Source: Hygrophila difformis
Taxonomy: Eukaryota > Streptophyta > Magnoliopsida > Lamiales > Acanthaceae
Direction: 5' to 3'
Length of the DNA stretch: 64,000 nucleotides
Assembly (NCBI GenBank): GCA_030278955.1
Contig: JAOANR010000005.1
Span: forward strand, 36,769,105 to 36,833,104
The translations under genes were made by a program, and so were the position numbers. Under the pieces are notes generated by a model. It made no database searches and was not told where the DNA came from. It saw only the letters and a program-made list of their open reading frames with translations. Of this stretch, positions 35,701 through 46,415 are shown piece after piece; position 1 is the stretch's first letter; each line of letters opens with the position of its first letter.

Positions 35701-35923
35701 TATCATTATTATTCGCTGCCATGTTTAACCTATTGAACTGAGCAACTAATTGATTAGTTTGAATTGTTGAAACTCCAGTCGTTGGAGAATAGTCTTCTTC
35801 ATCAGAGGATGAATTAATTAAAATTTCCAACTGAGCTGGTCTCCTACGTTTCCCTAATCTAATCGCTCTAAGAGTACGCTCAATTTCAGGATCATAAGCT
35901 ATTTCTGCTTGTTTGCTTCGCAC
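32684..35923 (-). CDS. gag: B Gag-protease and RT N-terminus
   Basis: 1,079 residues. Residues about 115-300 are a Retrotrans_gag capsid region ([45 protein letters not shown]). C348-C360 is a short CX2CX3HX4C knuckle. Residues 388-480 are an Asn/Gln-rich repeat of QNQN units. The aspartic protease lies at about 715-815 with active-site D720 in [11 protein letters not shown] and the ILGRPFL block. RT starts near 985 ([24 protein letters not shown]) and is lost to a frameshift at about 32720. The first codon is GTG, not ATG, and is preceded by a T-rich acceptor-like TTTGCAG, so the true start is either mutated or built by splicing. Confidence 0.9.
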   Translation of the reverse strand: MRSKQAEIAYDPEIERTLRAIRLGKRRRPAQLEILINSSSDEEDYSPTTGVSTIQTNQLVAQFNRLNMAANNNDNQGNNGANSGDLEHDDQAEMTIEEHLQGTSGNLLNRTPRPDVDALSFTLQPALITMVQANQYNGAPTNDAVEHIRNFLDYCDTVKINGVTSDEIKLRLFSFSLRDKAKTWYNSLQLRDVTTWDKMLEAFLEQFFAPSKVIELQEKIKEFVQDEGETLLEAWDRYNTLLARCPNHGFEDWQQMHFFYNGLIEHWRNLLDAAAGDSFLSIGPSRAKEIIEKKISNMKKFPGKKNARNKTKGGIYEVEKAVAIDSKSDALMREVSTLKKGQAKVVRCGICHGPHESSACHLLDQGLQETMQCEGTEEQVEDVNYMGNRQQNYNQNRPQNQNLYPNQNSQFQQNTYPQNNRQPYPQNQNQNYPNQNPNQNQNFQNQNQNQNYNQNRNQNQPFYPNQQPRNFQPQQQLQQNQVSDEVNLKELMGTIVSQQQTIQQMQASMRNLEVQVGQIARDTSNRQQRTLPSMPDPNPKEQCKAITLRNKKELPNPYPTLDDPEILADAVDDQNEDIERETQHKNTDDPKESEKLRVEQDKGKGKSAVPVKPYQPPIPYPQRLKKAKEDKDYAKFLEVFKNLRIDIPFSDAIAQMPVYAKFLKEILSKKRSVDDEEKVTLTVECSAILQRRQPIKQKNPGSYTIPCINGTKEFNKALCDLGSSINLMPLHVFRELGVGVVKPTRMQLQLADRSIRTPLGIVEDVPVQVESFIFPVDFVVLDMEKDIDIPLILGRPFLQTGRAMVDADDGKITLKVGNEQVSFDISKTTKTQHASSDTYPCNRVTAIYQEDEVIEREFFARHDPYRKFEQLVESCEDLAESKCEGGLPVQVTCAMEESKLVPSVEKPPTLTLKELPSHLRYVFLGENDTLPVIASNKLNDDQLNALTQVLSKHVRAIGWTIADIKGLSPALCTHRIYMEEDEKPVRQPQRRLNPHLQEAVRSEVIKLLDAGIIYPISDSQWVSPVQVVPKKGGMTVIRNENGELVPTRPTTGWRVCIDYRRLNDKTRKIIFHCLLLIKC

Positions 35924-36034
35924 TGCAAATATTAAATAAAAATAAAATAAAATAAAATAAGTAACAGTTAAATTAATATTTAACTTGATAAATTTAAATT
36001 AATAAACTAAAAACAATTAAAAAGTCACAACAAA

Positions 36035-36053
36035 TTCCCCGGCAACGGCGCCA
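36035..36053 (-). other. Primer-binding site of element B (tRNA-Asp)
   Basis: Minus strand TGGCGCCGTTGCCGGGGAA, six bases inside the 5' LTR, whereas D and E have no gap. Confidence 0.92.
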
Positions 36054-36059
36054 AAAACT

Positions 36060-38219
36060 TGATGGGTGATTTTCACTACTCATATTTTACCACAAGCGGA
36101 TGGTTTTCATCAAGTAATAAAAACCGGTGAATACCGGGTCGAACCACAGGGAATTTCAGAATATTATTTCATTCCAGAGAAATTTTAATTGTTCTTTAGT
36201 TCATTAATTATATTTTATATATTTAAAAAGAGTTTGATTAATTCTAATGGTGATTTAATTAAAAATAGTGACCTTAAATTTAAAATAAAGCAAATTAAAA
36301 TTCTAATTAATAAAGATATAAATGGGAGATGCTTGTAATATTTTAAATATTGCCATCTTTATATAAAATAGAAACTGCATATTGATTTAGCATTTTCCAA
36401 TGTCTAAAAAGATCAATTTCTTAAAAATTAATTATTTTATAAAGATTAAAAATATTACAATCTACTAATAATCAAATTATGCTTAAACAGATTTCATGGA
36501 AGTTGATTAAATTATCTAACATTCTGCAATCATTATTCTAGGTCTAAATTTGAGTCTTTCCCAAGCTTACAAATTTTCCTATAGCAATTAAAAGGCGCTT
36601 TTCATTTCCCAAATCATTGTGCACATGCCAGAATCCATTTATAATGTAATTTATTCCCAATTCCGGTACTAAAATATTAATTCTACTTTTTATCTCCCGA
36701 GTTAGCAAAGCAGAAGTCACAGAATTGGATTCTAACATTTAATTATGCAGAACAGTGTAAATAATTTAACAATTATGGTAAAATAATAACAAAACATGGT
36801 AAACTGGATTTAATCAATAATATTAAAATGCAAACAGATTATAATTAATGCCAGATTACTAAAAATAGGGAATTGAGATTGATCGATCATTTCAGGCTTT
36901 AGCAGATTAATAATTTGGATAGCAGATTTAAAATTACAGATTCCAGTCTAATCGAATTAAAGCAAATTACACCAAAACATAAAATTTCACTTCTATACTT
37001 CAGGCAGAATGGCGCTTAAATCAGATTAGACAGATTTTATAATGCTAACAGATTAATCGTTCAATCCAGATTCAACAGATAAAATAGCAGATTCAAGATT
37101 TCCATCCAAACCTAATCATCGATCAAACTCTGGCATACAATACATGATTCTAATCCATATTCTAATAATTCAAACAGATTAATCCAGATTACAGAATTAA
37201 ACATCGACATATTATATTACTTCCATAAAAGATGAATTCGTACTTCAAAGTGATTCTGAACTCCCGTTCTAGAACACTTCTAACACGAACAATACATAAA
37301 TTCGTCTACAAATTAAGAACATGATAGCAGATTACATTTAGAGGCAAATTCAATTCATTACAAAGCAAGAAAAAGAGAGGCAACACCTATGATAAGAAGA
37401 ACTCGATCAGAACAGCATTCTGGCCAATTCCTCCGGCTTGATTTTGTGTTTCCGGCCTTCTTCTCCCATTTTCCAGATGATTTCAGAGTGTTTCTGTCGA
37501 TGAATATGAGTTCTGGTCTGAAGAAATGACGCAAAACGGCCCTTAAAACCGTGTTCAGGAGGTTAGAAAACTGCTCAACCGCGATTGTGGCGCAAAAAGT
37601 GGCGCTCGGAAGAGGTTTTCGGCGCCACCAAGGAGCTGCGGCGCATACGAAGATTTTCCGAATTTTTGAAAGTGGGGCAAAAAGTGGCGCAGAAAGGCAC
37701 TTTTATGCGCCGCCAAGAAGTTGCGGTGCATTCTGACAATTTCCTAAATTTTACCCTGCGGCGCATTTTGTGGCGCTCCAGAGCACTTTTAGGCGCCACC
37801 AAGCTATTGTGGCGCATCCTGAAGCTTTTTCCATCCGAAATTTTTCCCAAGTGTTGAGGTGGCGCAAAAAGTGGCGCTGGAGAGCATTTTTAGGCGCCGC
37901 CATGCCTTTGTGGCGCATTCTGGAGCCTTCCAGTGTTGAAAATTCCGAATTTTGCATCCTTTGACCTCCGAACATCTTCTTTCTTCATTTTAATGCCTGA
38001 AACATCATTGCAATGTATTAGAATTGCCAAAGTCTTATTAAAAAGCATAAAACAAGGTAAATTGGGCTTGGATAAGCTCAATTTAACCGGTCTTATTAAT
38101 ATTTACACATCACATGAAATATACACTAAAAAGCAGTAAAATAGGGTCTCATGCATGCAATTTAGGTTCATTTTAACGTAATTTAAACTTATTTAAATGT
38201 GGTTTCACAGGGTGCATCA
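36060..38219 (-). repeat. 5' LTR of element B
   Basis: It is 2,160 bp. The word array is at 37587-37922. On the minus strand the array is followed by a weak TATA-like TTTTAAGG near 37545. Confidence 0.94.
37587..37922 (-). repeat. GTGGCGC word array in B 5' LTR
   Basis: Same units as 22358-22695 with a few substitutions. One unit lost GTGGCGC to GTGGGGC (37672-37680). Confidence 0.85.
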
Positions 38220-38677
38220 CAGGGCCATCGGGACTCAACAACACCTGTGAAGGTTGCCCGATCAATCATAAACATCATAACAACCCATCGGGTTAATAAC
38301 CATCAATTCCAATGCAATAACATGCATATGAAAATACAGTGATATTCAAGCACCTACACACTAGGTTCGCATGATTCTCAACATATAAGGAATTCAATAC
38401 ATAGCCCCCTAGGCTAAGGCATTAATGATATAATCAAATAATCCACATATACTTAATGATATCATAATTCAACAGTTTCCCCTAAGCAATTCAACAACCC
38501 CACGGGCCAATTGATTAACCCACGGTTTACCGATTAACATTTGGAGAAGTCATAACAATAATTGGTGCAAAGAAAACATCATTATAGACTCAAAATCGCA
38601 CAAAAATGGGCCAAACAGGGCCTTCCTGCGCTCACTGCGCACCCGCGCGCGTAAAACGCGTGACATACGCAGCCCAG

Positions 38678-38911
38678 TACTGTAGCGATTACTGTAGCAA
38701 TTACTGTAGCAAGTTACTGTTGTAATTACTGTAGCGAGTTACTGCGGTAACTACTGTAGCGAGTTACTGCGGTAACTACTGTACAAGTTACTGTGGTAGT
38801 TACTGTTCAAATTACCATGGTAATTACTGTGACAAATTACTACGTAACTACACGAGTTACCGCAGGTAACTACTGTACAGGTACTGTAGCAGTACTGTAG
38901 TAGTTATTGTT
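38678..38911. repeat. TACTGTAGC word array in solo LTR G
   Basis: About twenty words of the types TTACTGTAGC, GAGTTACTGCGGTAAC and TACTGTGGTAGT stand nearly end to end. Many are inverted partners (GTTAC and GTAAC). Confidence 0.85.
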
Positions 38912-39669
38912 CATCGTCTTCTCCGATTTTCCAATTGGTTTTCCGGCGATTTCGTCGGAATCCGACCCCCAAATACCCCTCAAACACGTAATTTAAGCAA
39001 TATAATCCATTGCCCGATGTCTTCCAACAATAACCGGCCTCCGATTCGTCGATTCCAAGCTTCAATCGAACAAAATCAACCCAAAAACCTAACATCAACA
39101 ACCAAATCCAAAATCAACACCATTAAGCTAAAGAATATATCTAAAACATATATTTGAGTCTAAATATTCAAGGATTTAAGCTTCAACTTGCTCCGATCTA
39201 CAAAAATCCACCCAAGAACCTTCAATCCCGCCACCACCAAACATACCCAACAAAAACACCTCAAAACTCTTCAAAAATATGAATTAAAGTGGGGAAAATA
39301 CTTACCAATGTGTATATAACCAATCCCCCAACTCTCCTTGAGCTTAAACTTGCCAATTTCTTCCCAAAGGCACCATTTCTTCCCCTCTCTCACCAAAAAC
39401 GGGATTAGCCCTAATTTTTCAAGTGTTGGGGAGTAAATGAGGGATTGTGGCTGATTTGGGGGTTTTGAGGGAATGTGGGTTGACCCGGGTTGACAAATGG
39501 GTCGGGTCGGAAAATGGTCATTGAGTTGGTACCCTTGTCTTGAGCCATTTCTACCATATTGCACTAACTTGAGCACTTGAGCTCTTATAATCTTGTGAGT
39601 TTGCTACCCACTTATTAATTAACCACAATTAATTAAATCAATTATGCGTTAATTAATCGGGATGTTACA

Positions 39670-39753
39670 GTATGCCCCGTTATAACCCTTCAATAAGACC
39701 TCATGATCTCGATTTGAAGAAATGAGCCCGTGGCGAGTTGGTCCAATTGCAAG
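39670..39753 (+). other. D interior fragment between G and E
   Basis: These 84 bases start with the GTATG duplication and end with GCAAG. They match, inverted, E 45088-45180, which runs through both insertion points without a break. Confidence 0.9.
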
Positions 39754-40112
39754 TGAAACTTTTGACGAGCTTCGCCAACACGAGTAATTTTCTAAAATAT
39801 CAGGTGTGGATTTATTAAATGATAAGAGTTATGATGTAGGGAAGGGGTTTAAGGATATATTAAGATTTCCCTTTTTATTACTCCCGTGGGGTTCAAATAG
39901 CGCTGTGGTCCATCCAGTCATGAAACTTTTGACAAGTATCATGGTGCAACCGGGATGGACCTTCAGTCTGTCACCCTGAAAGTCCTAGGTATCTGCACCA
40001 TAATGCTTCTCTTAATTTCATGTCAAGAAGATACCTGCGCGGGATAAACGATTCAACCTTACCAGATACCAGTATACTTATTAGAGTAATGTTTATTGTA
40101 ACTACGCTGCAT

Positions 40113-40239
40113 CCTCCCCGGCAACGGCGCCATGAAACTTTTGACGAGTTTCATTACGCCGCCGGGGAGTGAAGAATCGTCTAAATACAATTTCCCATTT
40201 CATGGCGCTCCCAAGTTATGATCCCCGGCAATAGCGCCA
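40113..40239 (-). repeat. Fossil primer-binding sites inside E 3' LTR
   Basis: On the plus strand CCTCCCCGGCAACGGCGCCA is at 40113-40132 and ATCCCCGGCAATAGCGCCA at 40221-40239. Each is followed by TGAAACTTTTGA, the LTR end itself. The 5' LTR has the same at 56219-56238 and 56327-56345. A further LTR-end copy without PBS is near 39917. Confidence 0.85.
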
Positions 40240-42544
40240 TGAAACTTTTGAACTTCTTCCCACTACATGAGTATTTTCTCAAAATGTTATTTTTATTTAC
40301 TCGTGTCACGAAACTGTGCTCCCGAAAGCGCACGGGTCAAAAATTGCAGTAATTTATAGTAAGTACCGGATCGTTCACTGGAGGATGTGCGATGGAAGCA
40401 GGGTCCACGTCGTTTACTAAGATTTTCCACTCGGTTACTCGTTTCAAGTTTTGCAAGGGGTTTCTAACAACTACTCGACATAAATTAAATCAGATCATGA
40501 AGCAGTAAAAATTATTCTACAAAGCATGGTAAACTAGATCGAAGAAAGCAATTAAATCTATACTACGAAAGCAATATAAAATTATGCTACATTATCTAGA
40601 AAGCAAGTTTAAATATGACAGAAGGGACAGGGAGGAAATAATAAAGATTGGACAAGATTCAGATGAAACACAATTAAACTTCCATTTTTAATACACAGAT
40701 CTTAGCTTGGGATAATCCTTTAGTTAGCTAACTCTCATGCTTTCTACACCATGTTCCCTTTGACAGACAGGTACTTATGGTGAGAATTTACATGCTCTTA
40801 AGACAACAATTTCTAAGATACCATAAACTCTTAACTCCCCTTGCAATGCCTTGCAAAAGTATGTTAATCGTTTACGGTGGACGAGCAACACCTGTCAAAT
40901 CATTAGTTGACATGCCAAGTACTGCTATCAATCCCCCATGTCACACCCAAAGTTTCAAATCAAGACCCAAACCATTCCATAACTCTCAAACCTTTTAACA
41001 GATGGACAGCCCCTAATTCTTCCGAGTGACCTCTATGAAAGCATTTAAAGGAAAGCAGTAAAGAAACCTGTAAAGAAAGCATTTAAATCTATCACTCGGA
41101 ATTGTTAAAAACGTCTCTTTCCGTTAGTATAAAAGAGCCCCTGGTCTTGGTGACCAGATGCAGATCAAGAACCCCCGAGATATCAATAAGCCACAGGGCT
41201 TACAACATCTGGGTAGTTATGAGATACAAACTAAATTAAACAGATCCATAAATGAACCTATTCCGGATGTATTCACTCAAGACTCAATTCTAGACTTTGG
41301 CAGAAGAAGATAGTAGTCGAAGGAATACTCGACCTTACCTTATAAATTCACCAAGGCCTATATGTTGTTATTCTATTATTATTTATTACATCTCATCTAC
41401 ACCCAAGTGGATATTGACTTAATGCGATATCTAATATCAGATTTCCAACACACAGCAATTTTGAGAAGCAAATGAATATTTGAAAATCATTCCCTAGACA
41501 GGTACTAAACTCTCAATTAAAACACAGATCCTTTCAGTCTAGATGAGACCTAATCGCTGACTCTGCTTCTAAGCTCTCAAAATCAATCCCCAGTGGAAGA
41601 TGAATTAGTCATAACTGTCGAATTTATCCCTTACTCAGATCCGGATTTTATAAAGGAGTTTTTGTTGGAAGTTTATTATGCGGCATCAGATTTACATCAA
41701 GACTCCTGTGTCCAAGGGGAAGGATCCCCAAAATAGCAATAAGACCAGAACATCTACATAATAGTATCATGCATACATGTATATGAAAAGGAAAATAGAA
41801 CACCCCAAAATATATGGTGGGGTTAGACAGAATGTGATACACAAAGATGGATTAGCCTGAGATGAGAAGAAATCGGCTAAAAGGAGTGCCAGAGATAGTT
41901 GGGGTTTTCCGGAATGCAAACATCTGCTGTCCGGTTCCCAATTATCCCAGATGAATGGTTGTAGACAGAAAGAATCCCAAACGACGGTGACCGCCGTCAT
42001 TCAGTTTTCTTTTGTCTGTGAGTGGAAAAATAACCCACATATTTCTTGCTGTAATATTTCTCAACTGATGTTGGTCGACATCAGTTGATACTATTGCAAC
42101 TTGAATTCAGGTTGAGAAATTAAGATAAGGAAAAATAAAACTGTATCTGATTAGGAATTGGCTGAGTGACTAATCGAAACTCTTAGTGAAGAGAACGCTC
42201 GCCGAAGCTTCCACCAACCACTAACCAGATCATGCAAAATAACAGATAATGATTGACACACAGAAGACGGGTTAGTCGATATCCCTGTGAAGGGACCTTT
42301 CACCAACATTAATCTATGTGTTTCTCATTATCCGTTCATACACACAATGAAAGAGGAAACAAGAAAGTAAGAAAATATTTTTGGTACTGTGTGGGTGTTA
42401 AGCACACAATAAGTGGACACTAAATGGGTTGAAATGTGTAATGGATAGAAATCAGATAAATTGGGCCTAGGCCCAATACATCCATGCAGCTTACACAAAT
42501 CATGAAGAAAATGTTTTTGGAGTTTTCAAAATAGAGGGGATAGT

Positions 42545-42985
42545 TCAATTCGAATTATTGGGGTAATTCGAATTGAGAATGCATGAAGGATGAAGTATTA
42601 CTTACTCAATTGATCATTGCTAGAAATTGGAGCATCATCTAATTCGAATTATTGGCCAATTCGAATTAATTCGAATTGGACAACTCGAATTGGCGAAGTC
42701 CCTTTCTTGCTCAAATTGACTAAGGCATTTACCTCAAGGGGAGGGTGAGTTCGAATTGTCCAGCAATTCGAATTGCAACAATTCGAATTGGTAAAGGGTG
42801 GAAAATAAACTAAGGCATGAATGGGTGGCAATGGATACAATGTGGTTTTCAACCCAATTCGAATTTTTGAGCAGTTCGAATTAATTCGAATTGGTTGGAA
42901 ACCACATGAAGAGAATAGTTTGGCTATGCAATTCGAATTTCTCTAGCAATTCGAGTTAATTCGAATTGCCTCAATTCGAATCACA
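42545..42985 (-). repeat. TTCGAA palindrome array, E 3' LTR, downstream of TATA
   Basis: About 14 TTCGAA words by hand count, several joined as the 20-bp perfect palindrome AATTCGAATTAATTCGAATT. The copy in the 5' LTR is 58914-59360 and has one extra 10-bp word. Confidence 0.88.
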
Positions 42986-43852
42986 TATTTTCAGACAACA
43001 ACAATTTTTGTTCTCACAAGTATGGGTTAGGTGAACACTGTACTGTAATGATGGGTTTAGATTTACTAAATCCCTCATCTCACATCAGTGTCATTTCACA
43101 GCCTCCCTAGTGAGATTTTCAAGAAATAAACAAATACATGTCTAGTGGGTATTGGCCAGATTCAAACCCTATTTCTACAAACAAGAGATCAAAGATCAAG
43201 GAACCTAAAACATCTAGTTATCTAAGAACTACATGAGTAAACTAAGAACACTCAAGTTATCTAAGGTAGCATGAAATAAGATTAAGGCAAGAAGAATAAA
43301 ACTTAAATACAAATTAACACAGACATTAAAAACATCTAAAACCTAAGAACACTTATTTGAAGCTCTAAGGCACTAAATCAAGCCAAAAACCCAACAAACA
43401 TGCATTTATTAAGTTTGAATGTCAACTAGGACATAATAAATGTAACCTAGTTGAAACAAACAAACATACTAAGCATTTATTTCTAGGGAAAGCATTAAAG
43501 AGTGCCAAAACAAATGGATAAAACCATTTCTGGAAATTTTCCTTGTATTGACACTTGAAAGCAAAATAAAGAACCCAAAACCATCATTAGCTTGAAGGTA
43601 GGGTTTATTCTAACTAGAAAGCATGTAAAAAATATGGAAAATGGCTACGCTAAGGGTTACACAAACTGCTTCTACACTAAACTAAGATTAAAGCATGTAA
43701 AGATTATACTATTTGCAAGAAAAAATAAACTCAACTAAACTAAACTACCTACCTAACCCTTAAGGGGTGTGGAACCTCCTGCTGTTCTTTTTGTCCCAAG
43801 CTGCCTTTTGGTTAAAATTCTTGATCTCCTTGATTCTGTTGTGGAAGGTCTG

Positions 43853-43860
43853 CTTTTATA
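43853..43860 (-). promoter_or_regulatory. TATA box of E 3' LTR
   Basis: Minus strand TATAAAAG. The 5' LTR copy at 60232-60239 would drive the genomic RNA, starting near 60205. Confidence 0.65.
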
Positions 43861-43937
43861 GACAATCTTCAAAACTTTAGGCCCACCAGTGTTGTGTCCA
43901 TGCTCCACAGCTTCATTTGAATGAATTGTTGAGTGAA

Positions 43938-44338
43938 GTTCGAATTATCTCAACCAATTCGAATTAATTCGAATTGTGAGATCTCTTCCTTGAGCTGGGA
44001 TTGTAGCCTTCAGTAGTCAATTCGAATTGTTGTGAATAATTCGAATTGATCCTTTCTCGAATTGGATGAGGGTTTCTGCTTGGCTTCCTTGCACTTTGTT
44101 GGCAATTCGAATTGTTTGTGCCAATTCGAATTAATTCGAACTTGGACAATTCGAATTGCATCTTCTTCTTGCCTTTGGGTTTCTTCTCTCTTCATTCCCT
44201 AATTCGAATTAATTCGAACTTGAATAATTCGAACTAGCCTTCTGCATCCCTTCCAACACAACCATTTCTTTGCTCTTTAGCAATTCGAATTGTTGTGCAA
44301 TTCGAATTAATTCGAATTGCCTACAATTCGAGTTGTGC
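43938..44338 (-). repeat. TTCGAA palindrome array, E 3' LTR, upstream of TATA
   Basis: About 15 TTCGAA words by hand count. The nearest word is 78 bp from the TATA box. In the 5' LTR the array is 60317-60740 and has an extra duplicated unit near 60510-60545. Confidence 0.88.
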
Positions 44339-44669
44339 TTCAACACTTAACCAAATTTTCAGTTGTGGGATTTTCAATCTTTTTCCCATCTTTTTGGATT
44401 TTTGTGGGCTCTTTTATTCTTTTGCCCATCTTTTCATTCCTTTTTCTTTTCTTTTTCCTTTTTTTCATGTTTTTGGATTTTTCTAACACAAATGCAAGTA
44501 AAATTGCATATTTTGTGTCTTTTTGTTACCGGCTTGATGTTTTTACAAACTCGCATTAATCTGTCAAATTCAACTGCTTTCTTATTGAAATAAGATGGAA
44601 TCACGATCAAAATGTCCGTCTCAGACACGGAAATGGATTGGAAATAATGGACAATTTTGGCCATTATCA

Positions 44670-44683
44670 ACATCCTCACATTT
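44670..44683 (-). other. Putative polypurine tract of element E
   Basis: Minus strand AAATGTGAGGATGT abuts the LTR start TGATAATGG. D has the same 14 bases at 61475-61488. Confidence 0.75.
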
Positions 44684-46415
44684 AATATTGATCGTCCCCG
44701 AGCAGTCAGAGTCAGTGCTCCTAGGAGCTTGGACTCTGCATATTCAATCCATTTGCGTGGCCTCAGAAATTTTATTTTTTTTATATTGGGATAAGACAAT
44801 CAAAATTACAAGTATTAAACTCTCTTGGTTGCAGTGTTTAATGGAATGATACTTCTCACTTGAGTGAACACACAAATCAATCATTATTGTTAATTTTTCT
44901 TGAATATGTGTTTAGAAAATCGCATTGGCTTAATTCTTGAATTCAAGCATGACATGAATCATTAATCAATTCAAAGCAGAGCCTCACATATAGTAGAATC
45001 GGAAAGTTCTCTCACTCTCAAGATTGACTTTTATCATTAACGCTCAAGATCGAATTCAATTAAATTCTCCCATAAGCTTGCAATTGGACCAACTCGCCAC
45101 CTGCTCATTTCCTCAAATCGAGATCCCGAGGTCTTATTTAAGGTTGTAACGGGGCATACGGTTGTAACATTTGGTAGGAAAAGGAATTATTGGGTTAAAA
45201 AGTGACATGACACCATTCCACCATAACTTGGCATTTTGCAGAATCTATGATCATCATCATTTCTATCTTTCTTTTGTTTTTCTATTTTTCTATTGCATGA
45301 CATTAGACTTTGTCTAATTTGCTTTGTCATTTGCAGCTTATTGTTGTTGAATGGAACTCAACTTCTTCTCTACTACTACTTTTTTTTTTGAATTGGTTTA
45401 CAACATACCGATTGATACATACTTGATGATCAAAAATTACTATGCCTTGATGGGATGGCTCATATACACTTGGGTTTGATTTTCTTGGTCTTTTTGTAAG
45501 GCTAGGAGTAATATAGTGGTTTCAAAGAAAAATTAGGTTTAAAGGCTCAGATTGGTTGATCCTAAAGGGAAGATGTTTTTGGGTTTGGAATTCAAACGAA
45601 AGCCAAAATTTTGGGTTTTTCTAAGTGCCTCAATCATATGCTCGATTTCGGGAATATGGCATGGTCTTGAATCGGTCCCAATTGCAAGTTCTAGTGCCCT
45701 TTAATCGAATTGATTCACACAATCAAAGAAGTATTGAGTAAAAATGACTCGGCTCAGATCTCACATGGACGGTTTGATCATGTCATACCTTTATTCTCAA
45801 ATTTAACCTTTGAAGAATTCTTACAACTTATTCAATCAAATTCTCAACATGAAAGTTTGTTAGTCTTTCAAGTGATCATATCATTGGATTTTTATAGCTC
45901 AAAACTTCAAGAATTTATGTCATGCATATTTTTAATTGTTTTATCCCAATGTAATAGTTTGAAAATCTCGTCATTAGCCTAAATTCAACATGTGAATTTA
46001 GGTGACAGATTTATGCTCGTTTTATGCCGGTTTGTTTAATTGAAAGCAGTAAAAAGAGACACTGTGATCATGCAAGCATGTCACAGCTTGTTTTTGGCGT
46101 GACAGTCACTTATTCATCTTGGACTGTCACACATCTTTTTCAAATAATTGAGAACTCAAGACGAAATTCTCTTGTGGAAAGCAGTAAATGTACGACTGCC
46201 CAAAATACGTCGTACACCCATCATAACAGATAATTCTAAGGTTCGTTATACAGTACACGACCTTAATTACAATCAGACATCAATACAGACAAAGCTGTAC
46301 ACTTGAATGGGTTAGCATCACAGATCAGTCAAAAGATTACCGCAACCATAGTCCCAGTCAGTCTAGTCAAAAGTGAATCTCTACAGATTCCGTCCTTCTC
46401 CAGCATCTTTCCCCT
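44684..46415 (-). other. E conserved non-coding region before the 3' LTR
   Basis: There is no coding frame. Positions 44684-46015 match the D interior (inverted: 61474-61082, 39753-39675 and 19364-18490). From 46016 the match to D stops, and about 400 bases follow to the F-box stop codon, presumably the 3' flank of the captured gene. Confidence 0.75.

Larger units (their letters stand above)
20831..38219 (-). mobile_element. Element B: 17.4-kb Athila-type retrotransposon with two accessory genes
   Basis: LTRs are 20831-22992 and 36060-38219, bounded by TGATG...CATCA and flanked by CAGGG (20826-20830 and 38220-38224). On the minus strand the order is 5' LTR, tRNA-Asp PBS, gag-protease, RT-RNase H, integrase, word array 1, accessory gene 1, word array 2, accessory gene 2, PPT, 3' LTR. 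The LTRs differ at roughly 35 positions by eye, about 1.6 percent. gag-pol has several frame breaks and an integrase deletion, so B cannot move by itself. Its LTRs do not resemble those of D and E, but its PBS, PPT context and pol type put it in the same broad lineage. Confidence 0.93.
19365..39669 (-). mobile_element. Element G: Tekay-like solo LTR (interrupted by B)
   Basis: On the plus strand the LTR runs TGTAACGCCCC to GGGATGTTACA. Without B it is about 2.9 kb (19365-20830 plus 38225-39669). GTATG flanks it at 19360-19364 and 39670-39674. No pol sequence accompanies it, so it is a solo LTR, presumably left by recombination between two LTRs. Strand is assigned from its similarity to A's LTR. 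E 45160-45180 shows the same family sequence without the insertion (ACCGTATGCCCCGTTA). Confidence 0.9.
39754..44669 (-). repeat. 3' LTR of element E
   Basis: It is 4,916 bp. It contains two fossil PBS copies near its left end, palindrome arrays on both sides of a minus-strand TATA box, and no gene. Pyrimidine-rich frames at 44295-44593 are not genes. Confidence 0.94.

Noticed and set aside
43938..44338. TTCGAA words as heat-shock elements, as in the Arabidopsis ONSEN element
   Set aside because: Heat-shock elements need GAA and TTC blocks two bases apart; here spacing is zero or four.
44295..44593. Phe-rich hydrophobic frames that look like membrane proteins (also 60702-61000)
   Set aside because: They come from a pyrimidine tract in E's LTR read in three frames; no codon conservation.
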